A stretch of 64,000 nucleotides of DNA from Algicola sagamiensis DSM 14643 (lineage in GTDB: Bacteria; Pseudomonadota; Gammaproteobacteria; Enterobacterales; Alteromonadaceae). A model generated the notes under the pieces. That model was not told the DNA's origin. It ran no database searches and saw nothing but the letters and a program-made list of their open reading frames with translations. A program made the position numbers and the translations under genes. The DNA is taken from contig NZ_KB894491.1 in assembly GCF_000374485.1 (NCBI RefSeq), positions 372,546-436,545 of the forward strand, read 5' to 3'. Of the stretch, positions 35,761-45,169 are shown piece by piece. Position 1 is the first letter of the stretch. Every line of letters starts with the position of its first letter.

Positions 35761-36549
35761 TCATGATTGTGGTGAAGGGAGTTCAGCACCACCAAGGGCT
35801 TTTTTGAGCAGGCTTTCGATATCGCCTTTTGCTTTCATTTCTTTCAATTTCACATTGAAATGGTCAATATATTTCTGAGAATACTTCCCTTTTTTCGGCA
35901 TAATCAAAAACAAATCTTCGAGTGAAAGTGGTTTTGGGTGGTGTGTTATCTGTTCTCTATCTTCAGCTTCGAAATATTGATTGAGAATCGAGTGACCGAC
36001 ATAATAATCAACCGCAACGATATCCAGACGCGTTAACAGCAACCGAAGTAGTTTTTCATCCGTAATCGTCATCCGTTGTACATCAATCTCACGATTTTTT
36101 TCTGCTTTGGCGAAATCAGGACCATAATAATACCCACTCAACGCACCAACCACATTCCCACGTAAATCCCGAAAGCTTTTCCATGGTATAAGACGATTTT
36201 TTTTCATGAAGAAAAAGCTGCCTGACATCATGATCGGATCACTATAGTGGAAGATTTTGGCTCTTTCTTCGTTATAACTCCATAATATTGTGCCTTCTCT
36301 TTCAGCAATGGCCGCATACCGATATGAACGTGACCAAGGATAAAACTCATAGATCACTTCATAACCAGCATTTTGAAAAACTTCCTTCACGATTTTGGCT
36401 CCAACACCTTTATCTTCTAGGTGTTCTCCGATAAAAGGAGGCCACTCACCAACCGTGATACGAATTGGCTCTGCGTGTAACTGATAGTGCATTATACACA
36501 AGAATATGAACCCGATTTTCTTGTATAAAAGTGCTCTGAAAAACCTCAT
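35761..36549 (-). CDS. Periplasmic substrate-binding protein-like, cluster member 2
   Basis: 262 residues, the same length as member 1 and its closest relative here. Signal peptide near the N-terminus (IGFIFLCIMHYQLHAE). Shared signatures: TVGEWPPFIGEHLEDKGVG, EFYPWSRSYRYA and FHYSDPIMMSGSFFFMKK. It should be exported and bind a small ligand. The promoter may lie in the 310-base gap to its right, in which I see nothing else. Confidence 0.85.
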   Translation of the reverse strand: MRFFRALLYKKIGFIFLCIMHYQLHAEPIRITVGEWPPFIGEHLEDKGVGAKIVKEVFQNAGYEVIYEFYPWSRSYRYAAIAEREGTILWSYNEERAKIFHYSDPIMMSGSFFFMKKNRLIPWKSFRDLRGNVVGALSGYYYGPDFAKAEKNREIDVQRMTITDEKLLRLLLTRLDIVAVDYYVGHSILNQYFEAEDREQITHHPKPLSLEDLFLIMPKKGKYSQKYIDHFNVKLKEMKAKGDIESLLKKALGGAELPSPQS

Positions 36550-36860
36550 ATCATTGATTTTATCCGCTGTACTTAGCCTTAATCATAGTCAAGATACAAT
36601 CAGCGTGCTGTCGCACAGATTTCTCAATTCTTTCAGTAAAACTTGGGTTGCAGACCCATGCCAATCCTCATCTTTAAAAATCAGGTTTTAAATTCACTGA
36701 CGCTAACTTAGCTTTGAACAGTTGTAAGGGAAATCAGGTAAAAATAAATAGTCGGGATCGTCTCAAACGGACTGAAGATTTAAAGCTGAAACTCGGGTAA
36801 ATCAGCTCGATACACTCGATAACTTGGGTCTATTGATCTCTATATGCTAAGTAAACGAAC

Positions 36861-37631
36861 TTAATGCTTGATATGAAACTCACCACGCAGCTTTTTTTGA
36901 ACGATTTCTTTGATTTCACCTTGCTGACGCATTTTAATGATTTGCTCATCCAGCAGTTTGATGCGTGTTTTATTTTCGGGAATTTTGATGGAAAGAAGAA
37001 CACGTAAGCCCCCCGTATCCAGAACTTTTGGATCAAACGTGACCAACGCTCGCTCTTCTTTTGTAAAATTACGATATAAGGCAAACTCAGCGACATGATG
37101 GCTTGCCACAATTATATCCATGCGCTTGTTTATCAGCAATTTCAGCATGTCTGGCAATTCAAATACTAAACGGGACACATTGATGATTTTCTCTCGTTCA
37201 GCCTTGTGAAAATCTTCTCCATAGTTATATCCCTTTGTCGCTGCAATCGAATACATTTTTAGATCAGATAGCTGTTCCCATTGAATCGTTTTTTCTTTCA
37301 AATGATAAAAGTTATAGCTATAGGACATAATCGGTTCGGAAAAATAAAAAAATTGTGCACGTTCCTTCGCCCACTTCCATGGGATCGTGCCATCTCTTTC
37401 GCCTGTTTTTGCATAATGGTAAGCACGCGTCCACGGAAAAAACTCATACTCCACTTCCAACCCTGCACGACGAAATGCCTCCGTGACTATGTATGAAAAA
37501 ATGCCTTTGTCAGGTAAATCTTCTCCTGTATACGGTGCCCAGCCGCCATTCGCAATTCTGATCACTTCCTTTGCAGCAATTGGCTGAGAAAAGAGTATGA
37601 AAACAAGAAGACTAAACCAACAGTGCCTCAT
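36861..37631 (-). CDS. Periplasmic substrate-binding protein-like, cluster member 3
   Basis: 256 residues from the ATG at 37631, which follows GAGAGG; the preceding in-frame GTG is less likely. Signal peptide ends near IAAKE. Signatures: NGGWAPYTGEDLPDKGIFSY, EFFPWTRAYHYA, FYFSEPIMSYSYNFYHLK and SIAATKGYNYGEDFHKAE. Closest in the cluster to member 4, with which it shares the TIPWK and ATKGYNYG segments. Orphan, no transport genes beside it. Confidence 0.85.
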   Translation of the reverse strand: MRHCWFSLLVFILFSQPIAAKEVIRIANGGWAPYTGEDLPDKGIFSYIVTEAFRRAGLEVEYEFFPWTRAYHYAKTGERDGTIPWKWAKERAQFFYFSEPIMSYSYNFYHLKEKTIQWEQLSDLKMYSIAATKGYNYGEDFHKAEREKIINVSRLVFELPDMLKLLINKRMDIIVASHHVAEFALYRNFTKEERALVTFDPKVLDTGGLRVLLSIKIPENKTRIKLLDEQIIKMRQQGEIKEIVQKKLRGEFHIKH

Positions 37632-37660
37632 CACAAACCTCTCATTGTTTTGCCTCTCAT

Positions 37661-38440
37661 TTACTGTGAGCCAAGAGTGTCTTTTTGTCTATTCTCTAGT
37701 GCCTGTTGGATCAATGCTTGAATTTCACCTTTTTCGCGCATTAGCTGGATTTGTTGATCAACAAGTGCAATACGTCGCTGATTTTGAGGATGATTTTTCG
37801 ATAGAAGTATATGCAATTCATCTTGATCGATTGCTTTTGAATGAAAAGTGATGCGCGCCCGTTCTTCCTGATTGAAATAGTGGTTCAAGGTATATTCCAT
37901 GACATGACGATTGCCAAGAAATAGTTGGATGCGCTGATTGAAAATCAACCGGATAAAATCGGAAGAGTTTTTCACAAGTCGAGTCACTTGAAGCACACCG
38001 TCTTTTTCAGCTTGTTGGAAAGTCTGTCCATAATTGTATCCTTTTGTCGCACCAATTATATACGACTTGAGATCTTGATAGCTTTCCCATTCAATGGGCT
38101 GGTTTTTCATGTGATAAAAGTGATAACTGTAAGAAATAATAGGCTGAGAAATATAGAATTTCTCAGCTCTTTCAGCCGTCGATTTCCAAGGGATAGTTCC
38201 ATGTCGCTTTCCTGTTTCTCCATAATGGAATGCACGCACCCACGGATAAAACTCGAAGTAAACTTTGATCCCAGCACGCTCAAACGCTAACTTCACGATA
38301 TGGCAAAAAACACCTTTTTCTGGCAGGTTTTCTCCAGTAAAAGGCTCCCAGCTTCCTGACGTAATTTGCACCAAGTCTTTTGCAAAACTATTGCTACTTA
38401 GCAATATCATCAATGAGGCTAGCTGCTTCAACCATTTCAT
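37661..38440 (-). CDS. Periplasmic substrate-binding protein-like, cluster member 4
   Basis: 259 residues from the ATG at 38440. A longer frame reaching 38512 overlaps member 5 and hides the signal peptide (LKQLASLMILLSSNSFAKD), so I prefer 38440, which lies seven bases after the member 5 stop. Signatures: TSGSWEPFTGENLPEKGVF, EFYPWVRAFHYG, FYISQPIISYSYHFYHMK and IIGATKGYNYGQTFQ. Members 3, 4 and 5 are close enough to be one operon. Confidence 0.85.
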   Translation of the reverse strand: MKWLKQLASLMILLSSNSFAKDLVQITSGSWEPFTGENLPEKGVFCHIVKLAFERAGIKVYFEFYPWVRAFHYGETGKRHGTIPWKSTAERAEKFYISQPIISYSYHFYHMKNQPIEWESYQDLKSYIIGATKGYNYGQTFQQAEKDGVLQVTRLVKNSSDFIRLIFNQRIQLFLGNRHVMEYTLNHYFNQEERARITFHSKAIDQDELHILLSKNHPQNQRRIALVDQQIQLMREKGEIQALIQQALENRQKDTLGSQ

Positions 38441-38447
38441 TGATGTC

Positions 38448-39230
38448 TCATTTTTTTGCGACCCGAAAACTATACTTTCCAGCCAGCGCATCTTGATAAA
38501 CCTTATCAACATAACCTGTTTTTTTCAGATCAATCAAAGCTGCGTTAAATTGTTTCATCCTTTCTTCATTCTCAGGGACTTTTTTACTCAGGATCAACTT
38601 CCAAGAATTTCTATCAACTGGTTTCTTATGTGAGGTGATCCGCTCTCGAAAACGTTTCGGTAAGCTTGTACGAATGATCTCCCAGCCGACATGGTAATTT
38701 GCAACAACCAAATCGATCTTGCCTGAGATCAATTTCATAAAGTTCTGTGCCTCAGAAGTCACACGCTCGACAACAATCAACCCCGTTCGATCAGCCAAGT
38801 CAAATCCTGCACCATAAGAATAACCAGAAGATGCCCCGATGATCCGCTCACCGAGATCTTCATAACCTTGCCAATCAAAATTAGCGCTTTTGAGATAAAA
38901 AAAGACGTCTTCCGACTCAAGTATGGAGTCACTAAAGTAAAAGTGTTTATCGCGATCTTCTGTCCACACCCAGATCACCGATCCATCTTTGAGCCCCTGT
39001 AACGCAAAGTTATACGCCCGCGGCCAAGCATAAAATTCATACTTCACTTCGATTCCGGCTTTCATCAGCGCCTCCGAAACAATATGTGTCGAGGCACCAT
39101 AGTGAGGCAATTGCTTGCCGAGAAATGGCGGCCATTCTCCATTGGTCAGGGTGACACGGTCTTTTGCATTGACAACAAAGCCTAAAGCTATCAAAACAGC
39201 CAAAAGGATTGGTTTCAGTATGCTCATCAT
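38448..39230 (-). CDS. Periplasmic substrate-binding protein-like, cluster member 5
   Basis: 260 residues from the ATG at 39230 (GGTGG just upstream; the next codon is also ATG). Signal peptide ends near FVVNAKD. Signatures: TNGEWPPFLGKQLPHYGAST, EFYAWPRAYNFA, FYFSDSILESEDVFFYLK and IIGASSGYSYGAGFDLAD. First gene of the cluster in the direction of transcription. The M60 peptidase gene ends 63 bases to its right on the same strand, so read-through from it is possible. Confidence 0.85.
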   Translation of the reverse strand: MMSILKPILLAVLIALGFVVNAKDRVTLTNGEWPPFLGKQLPHYGASTHIVSEALMKAGIEVKYEFYAWPRAYNFALQGLKDGSVIWVWTEDRDKHFYFSDSILESEDVFFYLKSANFDWQGYEDLGERIIGASSGYSYGAGFDLADRTGLIVVERVTSEAQNFMKLISGKIDLVVANYHVGWEIIRTSLPKRFRERITSHKKPVDRNSWKLILSKKVPENEERMKQFNAALIDLKKTGYVDKVYQDALAGKYSFRVAKK

Positions 39231-39293
39231 GACCACCGATCAAGAAAGGACGCCTACCCCAATTTTAGGCGGAATTTGGCAGGATGAAGTAAA

Positions 39294-42200
39294 TTAAACC
39301 TGACAATCCATCGGTGAAGCAATATCACCTGCTTTTGCCCGAGGCCATATTGTGCTTGGGTTTCCTGTATCCAATGGCAAAAACGTTAATCCTTGACTCA
39401 TTGTTGCAGGCGGTAAGTCACTCTCTAGCACGTAAAGTCCCATTCGAACTTTCCCTTTTTTTGCATTTTTGATGACTTGCTTTTCAGCCAGACTTGAGTA
39501 TCGAAGTCCAAACATATCAAAATATGGCCGCCAGTCTTTTTCCGTCATAACACTCAAAGAGACCAACATAAAGTCATTGCCTGGCATAGAACTGACTGTC
39601 CTATTTCCAAGATGACCGCCATAAACCGCGTGACCTTGATATGGAAACTCACTAAACCCTAGCCTGTCTTTTGCTTGATCCCATGCAGACTGGCTCCGGG
39701 CATACTTTCCAAAAATCCGCTCATGTTGATACAGCAATGTGAATAAGTGGAACCCGTTTTCAAAGCGTTCGTTCTGTGCCAATTGCATCACATGCGCTCT
39801 TAGTGCCATTTGGATATAAAAAGCCATGCGATACCCATTATGCGCCGCATATTTATTGCTCTTCCAAGGTGCTGTAAATCTATCTTCCCCTTCATCCATT
39901 ACATCACAAGATGGGGTGAAAACCACCCGTTGACCTTCTGCATTTTTTACTTTTGCTGCATCAGACATAAATGCGAAAAACGCATACTTTTGGTTCATAT
40001 GCCCATCCGTGATTGTTGTTGTTTGTTTATCACGCATATAGTGGGCATACCATTTCACATAATATGGGAAAATATTATTCGAGTTTTCCCTAGCTCTGGA
40101 AGAATACGCATCCCAACGATCCCGTTTTTCCTCAGGAACATAATGCACATTCAATCGGGTCACTTGTAAGTTATGGCCAAGTTCATGATTATCCCCCCAA
40201 CCGAGCGGATCAATATACCAAGAAGAATCCCATGGATTACCAGAACATGCGCCGCCACAGTGTGCGTTCTCATCATAATTTGCATGTTGGATCTTCTTCC
40301 GGGTGTGAAGTACAGGATCAAAACAGTCAGATGAACCCAATAATCGACGACAAATGGATTGAACATCTTTTGGTAATGAATCTTCTAATGTTGTTCCCTG
40401 GCGTTTAAATCCTGCTAAGGTATAAACCCGATTGATATGATCATGTTCAATCGAATCGAGCAACATCTTGAGGTCGGTCACTTTCCCAGCGATACCCTCA
40501 ACGAGACGATCACGACGAAGGTGCATTTCTGCATCTGCCATTCTCAAGTCCACATGAGGTAAAGATGTTCTCGCCATCGTTTTTTGAAAATTGGACAATT
40601 GTTCAAGGTTTTTAAAATCCGTAATGACAGGGTGGTGAACAACACCCTGTGCATTAATCTCCACAGAAATTGGCATTTCTTCCCCACTCATCTCAACATA
40701 AATCGGACCACCATACGGCGTCGAAAATGTCACCGTTTCTCCAGGTGGCAGCATTATCCGATTCTGCATTACTTCTAAAGGGAACAAATAACGATGTGTT
40801 TGGTAAGCACGGTTTGTATTGGAACGATGATAGTTTAGTTTGACTCTTACAGTTGCAGAAGACTCATCTGTGCGTTTTAAACGTATTATTCGCCCTGGCA
40901 CGGCATACCAACCCGTTGTCGTCCATTGATTGGATTTTAAAATAGAAAATGTTTTTGAGTCTTGTTTAGGGGCTGGATAGTCATAATGGGCAGACTTATT
41001 TTTCTCAACTTGACTGCTATCAACAATAAAAGCGCCCAAATCAGGTTGCGGAGTGTTCTTCTTTCTGAGATAGCTCACAGCCCAGTCTGCAAACATTGCT
41101 TGTTGCCATGCAGATGTTTCATTCAAAGCAATGGGGTAATCAATGTGACTTCGATATTTATCAGCTAAAAGTAATCCCGCTGGTAGCAATGTTGCTGGTG
41201 TTTCAAACACATTTTCACCGACCTTATCGTAAATGATTGCATGCGCTCGATACCAATCAGCACCAGCTTTAAAATTAGCTAGGAAACCCGCTTCATTGCA
41301 GCGAAGAAAATTTCCTTTACAGGCTTCTAATGCTGTCTTATCCAACACGTTTGCCTTCAAATTCTTTAATAGAACAGTCACATCATCAAAGGTATCAAAC
41401 TGCTTCATTTTATCTTTCGTAATACCGCGAGCAAGGTGTTCTGACCAGTAATTATTCGATGCTGTTAACCCCATATATCTGTGGATCTGTTGGGTAAAAG
41501 GTATTTCATTTCGGTAGTAATTGCTATAAAAGAGCGGAATACGATTCGCTTTAGCGTATTCAATCGCGGCTTTTATTCCCACATAACCAACTTTGTTTCT
41601 ATCCAGATTACTCAAAATCAAGATATCAGGCTTACGCGACTCCAAACAATGGAGCATCGCAATATCATCACATGTATTTGCATCGTTGATTGAATGGCGA
41701 TTCGGATAGACCTCCTTTAACCACTTTCGGATCCCTTCGTTGTGAGGAAAGTAGTCACTATCTTCACGACTCGAAATATGTGCAGTCACTACATTCAAAT
41801 ACGCGTTTTCCTCTGTTTGTGTGAGCCACTGCATCGTATTTTTTAATAGTTGTGTCGTTTCTTTCGAACGGTTTACATAAAACATATTTGCGCTCATGGC
41901 TGCATAACGATGTTGTGCTTGCTCACCAACGTACATCAAACCTTTTGCTGAAGCCTCTCCTTCCTCTTTTTGAGTAGAACGGAGGATCTGGAAAGTTAAC
42001 TCAGGCTTGTATGTCCCAAATGTCACACTATCACTCGAAGGGTGCCAAGAAATTTGATCGATGCCTTGGTATAAAGTCTCAATGAGAGATTCGTGCTTTT
42101 GCTTGGTAGCCTGGATTTGCGTCAGGCTATAAGCGATGAGTTCTTCTTGAGAAGCAAGTTGATGATCTTCATTTTGAATTGCATGAACAGCCTTTTTCAG

Positions 42201-42587
42201 GACAGTCACTTCTACTGTACAATTTTGGGTTGCTGAAAGAATGTCGTACTGTAACTTACGACGCACCCCACCACATCCCTCTACATGGGAAACCGTAAAG
42301 CCTGGTGATAACTTCATTGAAAAAACAGCTTTTTCCCCCACCTGAACTGTTTGAAATTCAGGAAAGATAGCACCACCCGATCCAATCCGTGTTTTGATGT
42401 GGACCAGCTTTACACTCTCATCATTTTCATTACCTTCGTGCCCATCCTGATTATCCTGCGTGGGGGAAGTTTTGCTGTCCGGTCTATTTGCTTGATTATT
42501 GTTTCGATTGAATTGATCAGAACATGCCCCAAGGTAAAGACATATCGCCAGTAAAAAAGAAAATAAGAAAAATCGCGTTATATTCAT
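39294..42587 (-). CDS. M60-family metallopeptidase lipoprotein (ImpA/AcfD-like)
   Basis: 1097 residues. The N-terminus has a lipobox (CLYLGACS, Cys22), then an Asn/Asp-rich linker. A small domain near residues 60-130 (GSGGAIFPEFQTVQVGEKA, with Cys in VEGCGG and TQNC) is followed by a long ImpA N-terminal-like region, and the M60 catalytic domain carries the gluzincin motif HELGH at about residue 801. M60-like proteins such as SslE/YghJ, AcfD and ImpA cleave heavily O-glycosylated proteins (mucins). It is presumably at the cell surface. The EndoH-like gene upstream on the same strand suggests joint action on glycoproteins. Confidence 0.88.
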   Translation of the reverse strand: MNITRFFLFSFLLAICLYLGACSDQFNRNNNQANRPDSKTSPTQDNQDGHEGNENDESVKLVHIKTRIGSGGAIFPEFQTVQVGEKAVFSMKLSPGFTVSHVEGCGGVRRKLQYDILSATQNCTVEVTVLKKAVHAIQNEDHQLASQEELIAYSLTQIQATKQKHESLIETLYQGIDQISWHPSSDSVTFGTYKPELTFQILRSTQKEEGEASAKGLMYVGEQAQHRYAAMSANMFYVNRSKETTQLLKNTMQWLTQTEENAYLNVVTAHISSREDSDYFPHNEGIRKWLKEVYPNRHSINDANTCDDIAMLHCLESRKPDILILSNLDRNKVGYVGIKAAIEYAKANRIPLFYSNYYRNEIPFTQQIHRYMGLTASNNYWSEHLARGITKDKMKQFDTFDDVTVLLKNLKANVLDKTALEACKGNFLRCNEAGFLANFKAGADWYRAHAIIYDKVGENVFETPATLLPAGLLLADKYRSHIDYPIALNETSAWQQAMFADWAVSYLRKKNTPQPDLGAFIVDSSQVEKNKSAHYDYPAPKQDSKTFSILKSNQWTTTGWYAVPGRIIRLKRTDESSATVRVKLNYHRSNTNRAYQTHRYLFPLEVMQNRIMLPPGETVTFSTPYGGPIYVEMSGEEMPISVEINAQGVVHHPVITDFKNLEQLSNFQKTMARTSLPHVDLRMADAEMHLRRDRLVEGIAGKVTDLKMLLDSIEHDHINRVYTLAGFKRQGTTLEDSLPKDVQSICRRLLGSSDCFDPVLHTRKKIQHANYDENAHCGGACSGNPWDSSWYIDPLGWGDNHELGHNLQVTRLNVHYVPEEKRDRWDAYSSRARENSNNIFPYYVKWYAHYMRDKQTTTITDGHMNQKYAFFAFMSDAAKVKNAEGQRVVFTPSCDVMDEGEDRFTAPWKSNKYAAHNGYRMAFYIQMALRAHVMQLAQNERFENGFHLFTLLYQHERIFGKYARSQSAWDQAKDRLGFSEFPYQGHAVYGGHLGNRTVSSMPGNDFMLVSLSVMTEKDWRPYFDMFGLRYSSLAEKQVIKNAKKGKVRMGLYVLESDLPPATMSQGLTFLPLDTGNPSTIWPRAKAGDIASPMDCQV

Positions 42588-42913
42588 GGTGTGAAATCAA
42601 AAACCTAAAAAAGCAGGTATGGACGCTGCCCTTTCGTTTTATCCCTTTTATCGAAAAATAAAAATACGAACAATGGCTTAAGGTCGAATGACCACAGACA
42701 TTCCTTTATTCTTGGGTTTATCGTGAAATTTCACTAGAAATGTCATGCAGGAGAGAATGTTAACAATAAACACAACTGAATTTCGACCAGATTATTACAA
42801 AAACGATTCAATCAGTTAAAAATAAAACAAAAGTACCAATCATGTTTACATCACCTCGCCTCATCCTTGAGACTGAGTTTTGATTCTTATATCGATCGAT
42901 GTAAAAAAGAGCG
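42588..42913. other. Intergenic region with a 12-bp palindrome
   Basis: 326 bases without a gene I can support. GTGAAATTTCAC at 42723-42734 is a perfect palindrome 136 bases upstream of the M60 gene and might be a regulator site. Confidence 0.35.
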
Positions 42914-44221
42914 CTATCGGTTGAGACAACTCTGATCAGCGGTCACATTCGGCCAAATCGCTTGCAGGAAAGCTTCTGAATGCCGACTGACATTGAAGAC
43001 CATCATTCCTCCTCCGAGCTTTTGACTTTTTAGGCAAGCTGAAATGTCATTCGCAGTTGATGTTGATGTAATCGTTGTCGAGACCCCAATCCCCAACTTT
43101 TTCTTAGACATGCCAGCATTCAAATAGCCATTTACTCGACCACAGCCAGCTGCCCAGTAACTCATTTCCCAGCCATAGCTTAATTGCTCATGGAGTTTTT
43201 TCCCTTGCCACTGTGCATCAAAATGCCTTTGATCATGAAAAAGTGCTTTTGAAATGATTTTGTTTGGCATGATCTCGCGCAGCGCACTGGTGACTTTAAT
43301 CAGCGAGTCGTCATATTCACGATCACATTTGGAGTATTCATCATCAATATCAATACCATCCAATCCATATTGTTCAACCGCTGTTTTCAACACATGGGCG
43401 AATGCACGTGCTTTTGCATCATCCGCAAAACAAGACCAACCCGCATTTTGATGATTACCAAGTACATCCAAAACCACCTTGATCCCTTTCGCTTGAAGTT
43501 CCCGTACTTGATGTAAGTTGTTTTCCAGCAAGTCAGTCACTTGACGGTTCAAGTGCAGTACCGCTTTTTGTCCATCATAGTTGATATTGGCAGCAAAAAT
43601 GACGGCAATATCAAATAGTGGCTCTCCATCATCTTCAACAAAGCAACCTGCATCACGCACCGGATGATCATTTACTTCTACATAAGCCACTTTCATCAGA
43701 TCTGAGTTGGGTCGACCCGGTGCATCATTTGCAATTGGTTTACACATTGCAGCGCCTAATGATCGCGTATCTTTTTCGATGATCGAACAGCCATAGCCGG
43801 AGCCAGATAAAGAAGCGCTGCCATGCAGCCTTGCAATATCCCATCGGTCTAACATGCCGCAGATTTTCTCCATATTTTGTGCCACTTCTTCTGAAGTCAC
43901 ATGGAAAGTCCCATGAGGGCACTCCTCTTGAGCCACTTTTTGGATCGACTTACAAAGAGAGGGGCCTAATTGACGATCATCAAAGCTCCTTTGCCCACAA
44001 CCATACCCTGGCCCATCCATTGACGCATTGCCAGATAACCGAGCAATATCCCAGGTATCCAGTTGCTGGCAAAGTTTTTCCCGATTCATTTCTGCTTCTT
44101 GAGGTGTGACATGGATATAATCACTTGGGCAGATTTGATGGGAAGCACGGATCAAATCCGCTTGCGAAGTGAGAGAAAACAGTACAGCAGATGCTGTGAA
44201 AAGTAATATTTTATTTATCAT
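42914..44221 (-). CDS. Secreted EndoH-like GH18 endo-beta-N-acetylglucosaminidase
   Basis: 435 residues from the ATG at 44221, with AAGGA before it; a frame open to 44314 runs into the divergent gene. A signal peptide (ILLFTASAVLFSLTSQAD) is followed by two tandem Cys-containing repeats of about 65 residues, each with WDIARL, GYGC and a C-terminal Cys. The catalytic domain has the GH18 motif as LDGIDIDDEYSKCD near residue 288, very like the DGVDFDDEY of EndoH. Such enzymes cut the chitobiose core of N-glycans. Specificity for N-glycans rather than chitin is inferred from this motif. Confidence 0.8.
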   Translation of the reverse strand: MINKILLFTASAVLFSLTSQADLIRASHQICPSDYIHVTPQEAEMNREKLCQQLDTWDIARLSGNASMDGPGYGCGQRSFDDRQLGPSLCKSIQKVAQEECPHGTFHVTSEEVAQNMEKICGMLDRWDIARLHGSASLSGSGYGCSIIEKDTRSLGAAMCKPIANDAPGRPNSDLMKVAYVEVNDHPVRDAGCFVEDDGEPLFDIAVIFAANINYDGQKAVLHLNRQVTDLLENNLHQVRELQAKGIKVVLDVLGNHQNAGWSCFADDAKARAFAHVLKTAVEQYGLDGIDIDDEYSKCDREYDDSLIKVTSALREIMPNKIISKALFHDQRHFDAQWQGKKLHEQLSYGWEMSYWAAGCGRVNGYLNAGMSKKKLGIGVSTTITSTSTANDISACLKSQKLGGGMMVFNVSRHSEAFLQAIWPNVTADQSCLNR

Positions 44222-44366
44222 TGTTGTTTTCCTTGTTGTAAAGGCAAATCCAATTATCCAGATAAGGATTAAAAAAACCTCAGACTCTGGACTGATTTTC
44301 ACGATGCTACTCAAACACCATTTCTCATGGCATAATTCGCCCTTCTCTTTTTGTCAGGCAGTCATC

Positions 44367-45065
44367 ATGCAGATTTCTTTCGAACCCGTTGGGATCCTTC
44401 ATTCCCCTTACAAACAAAAATTTGCAATCCCAAGGCAACCTCGGTTGATCCCACAAGCGCGTGCTTGGTTGGCACTGGCTGATCACGTCAATCATCCAGA
44501 TACTTTGAGAGGGATTGAAGATTTTTCACACCTATGGTTGGTATTTGCATTTCACGAAACTATGGAAAAAGGTTGGTCAAATCTCGTTCGTCCACCAAGA
44601 CTGGGTGGCAATGCCAAAAAAGGGGTTTTTGCAACTCGAGCAACGTTTCGTCCAAACGCCATTGGCATGTCTGCTGTCGAATTAATCGGTATCAAGAAAA
44701 AAGGAAACCGTTGGGGACTGGAACTGGCTGGTATTGATTTACTCGATCAAACACCCATTCTGGATATTAAACCTTACCTTCCTTATTCCGATAGTATTGA
44801 ACAAGCGGCTGGCGGTTTTGCGGATGCCCGCCCAGAAACAGAAATGACTGTTGAATTCTCTGAGCAAGCACAACAATTCTGCCTGCAACAAAGTCAAAAT
44901 TACCCCCAACTGATGGCGTTTATCACCCAAGTCCTCAAGCAGGATCCGAGACCTGCCTATAAGAAAAAGCGTGAAGGCGAACAAACTTATGGCATGTCCC
45001 TCTATGAATTCAATATTCAATGGCGAGTCAATGCGCAGCATCATTTCGTTGAGGAAATTCGCTAG
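44367..45065 (+). CDS. trmO: tRNA (N6-threonylcarbamoyladenosine37-N6)-methyltransferase TrmO
   Basis: 232 residues from the ATG at 44367; an upstream ATG at 44169 adds a non-homologous hydrophobic stretch overlapping the divergent gene and was rejected. Family blocks (old name TsaA/YaeB): FEPVGILHSPYKQKFAIPRQ, DFSHLWLVFAFH, GVFATRATFRPNAIGMSAVE and DIKPYLPYSD. It methylates t6A at position 37 of some tRNAs. proS follows on the same strand after 104 bases. Confidence 0.93.
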   Translation: MQISFEPVGILHSPYKQKFAIPRQPRLIPQARAWLALADHVNHPDTLRGIEDFSHLWLVFAFHETMEKGWSNLVRPPRLGGNAKKGVFATRATFRPNAIGMSAVELIGIKKKGNRWGLELAGIDLLDQTPILDIKPYLPYSDSIEQAAGGFADARPETEMTVEFSEQAQQFCLQQSQNYPQLMAFITQVLKQDPRPAYKKKREGEQTYGMSLYEFNIQWRVNAQHHFVEEIR

Positions 45066-45169
45066 CAACCCTTTAGGCAACCTAGTAAGACTGCTAGAAT
45101 AGCCAGTTTGATGATGGTCAATGAAAACAGAAGCGTCTTAAGACGTCAGATTAAACGGATAATTCATTC

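Noticed and set aside
38441-38512. Overlap of two binding-protein genes
   Set aside because: It arises only if the leftmost possible start of member 4 is used. The signal peptide and spacing support the ATG at 38440, leaving no overlap.
43740-44109. Opposite-strand frames within the EndoH-like gene
   Set aside because: They are mirror frames of the Cys repeats with no family match and no start signals.
44169-44366. Longer N-terminus for TrmO
   Set aside because: The extra residues overlap the divergent GH18 gene and precede the conserved TrmO start MQISFEPVG.
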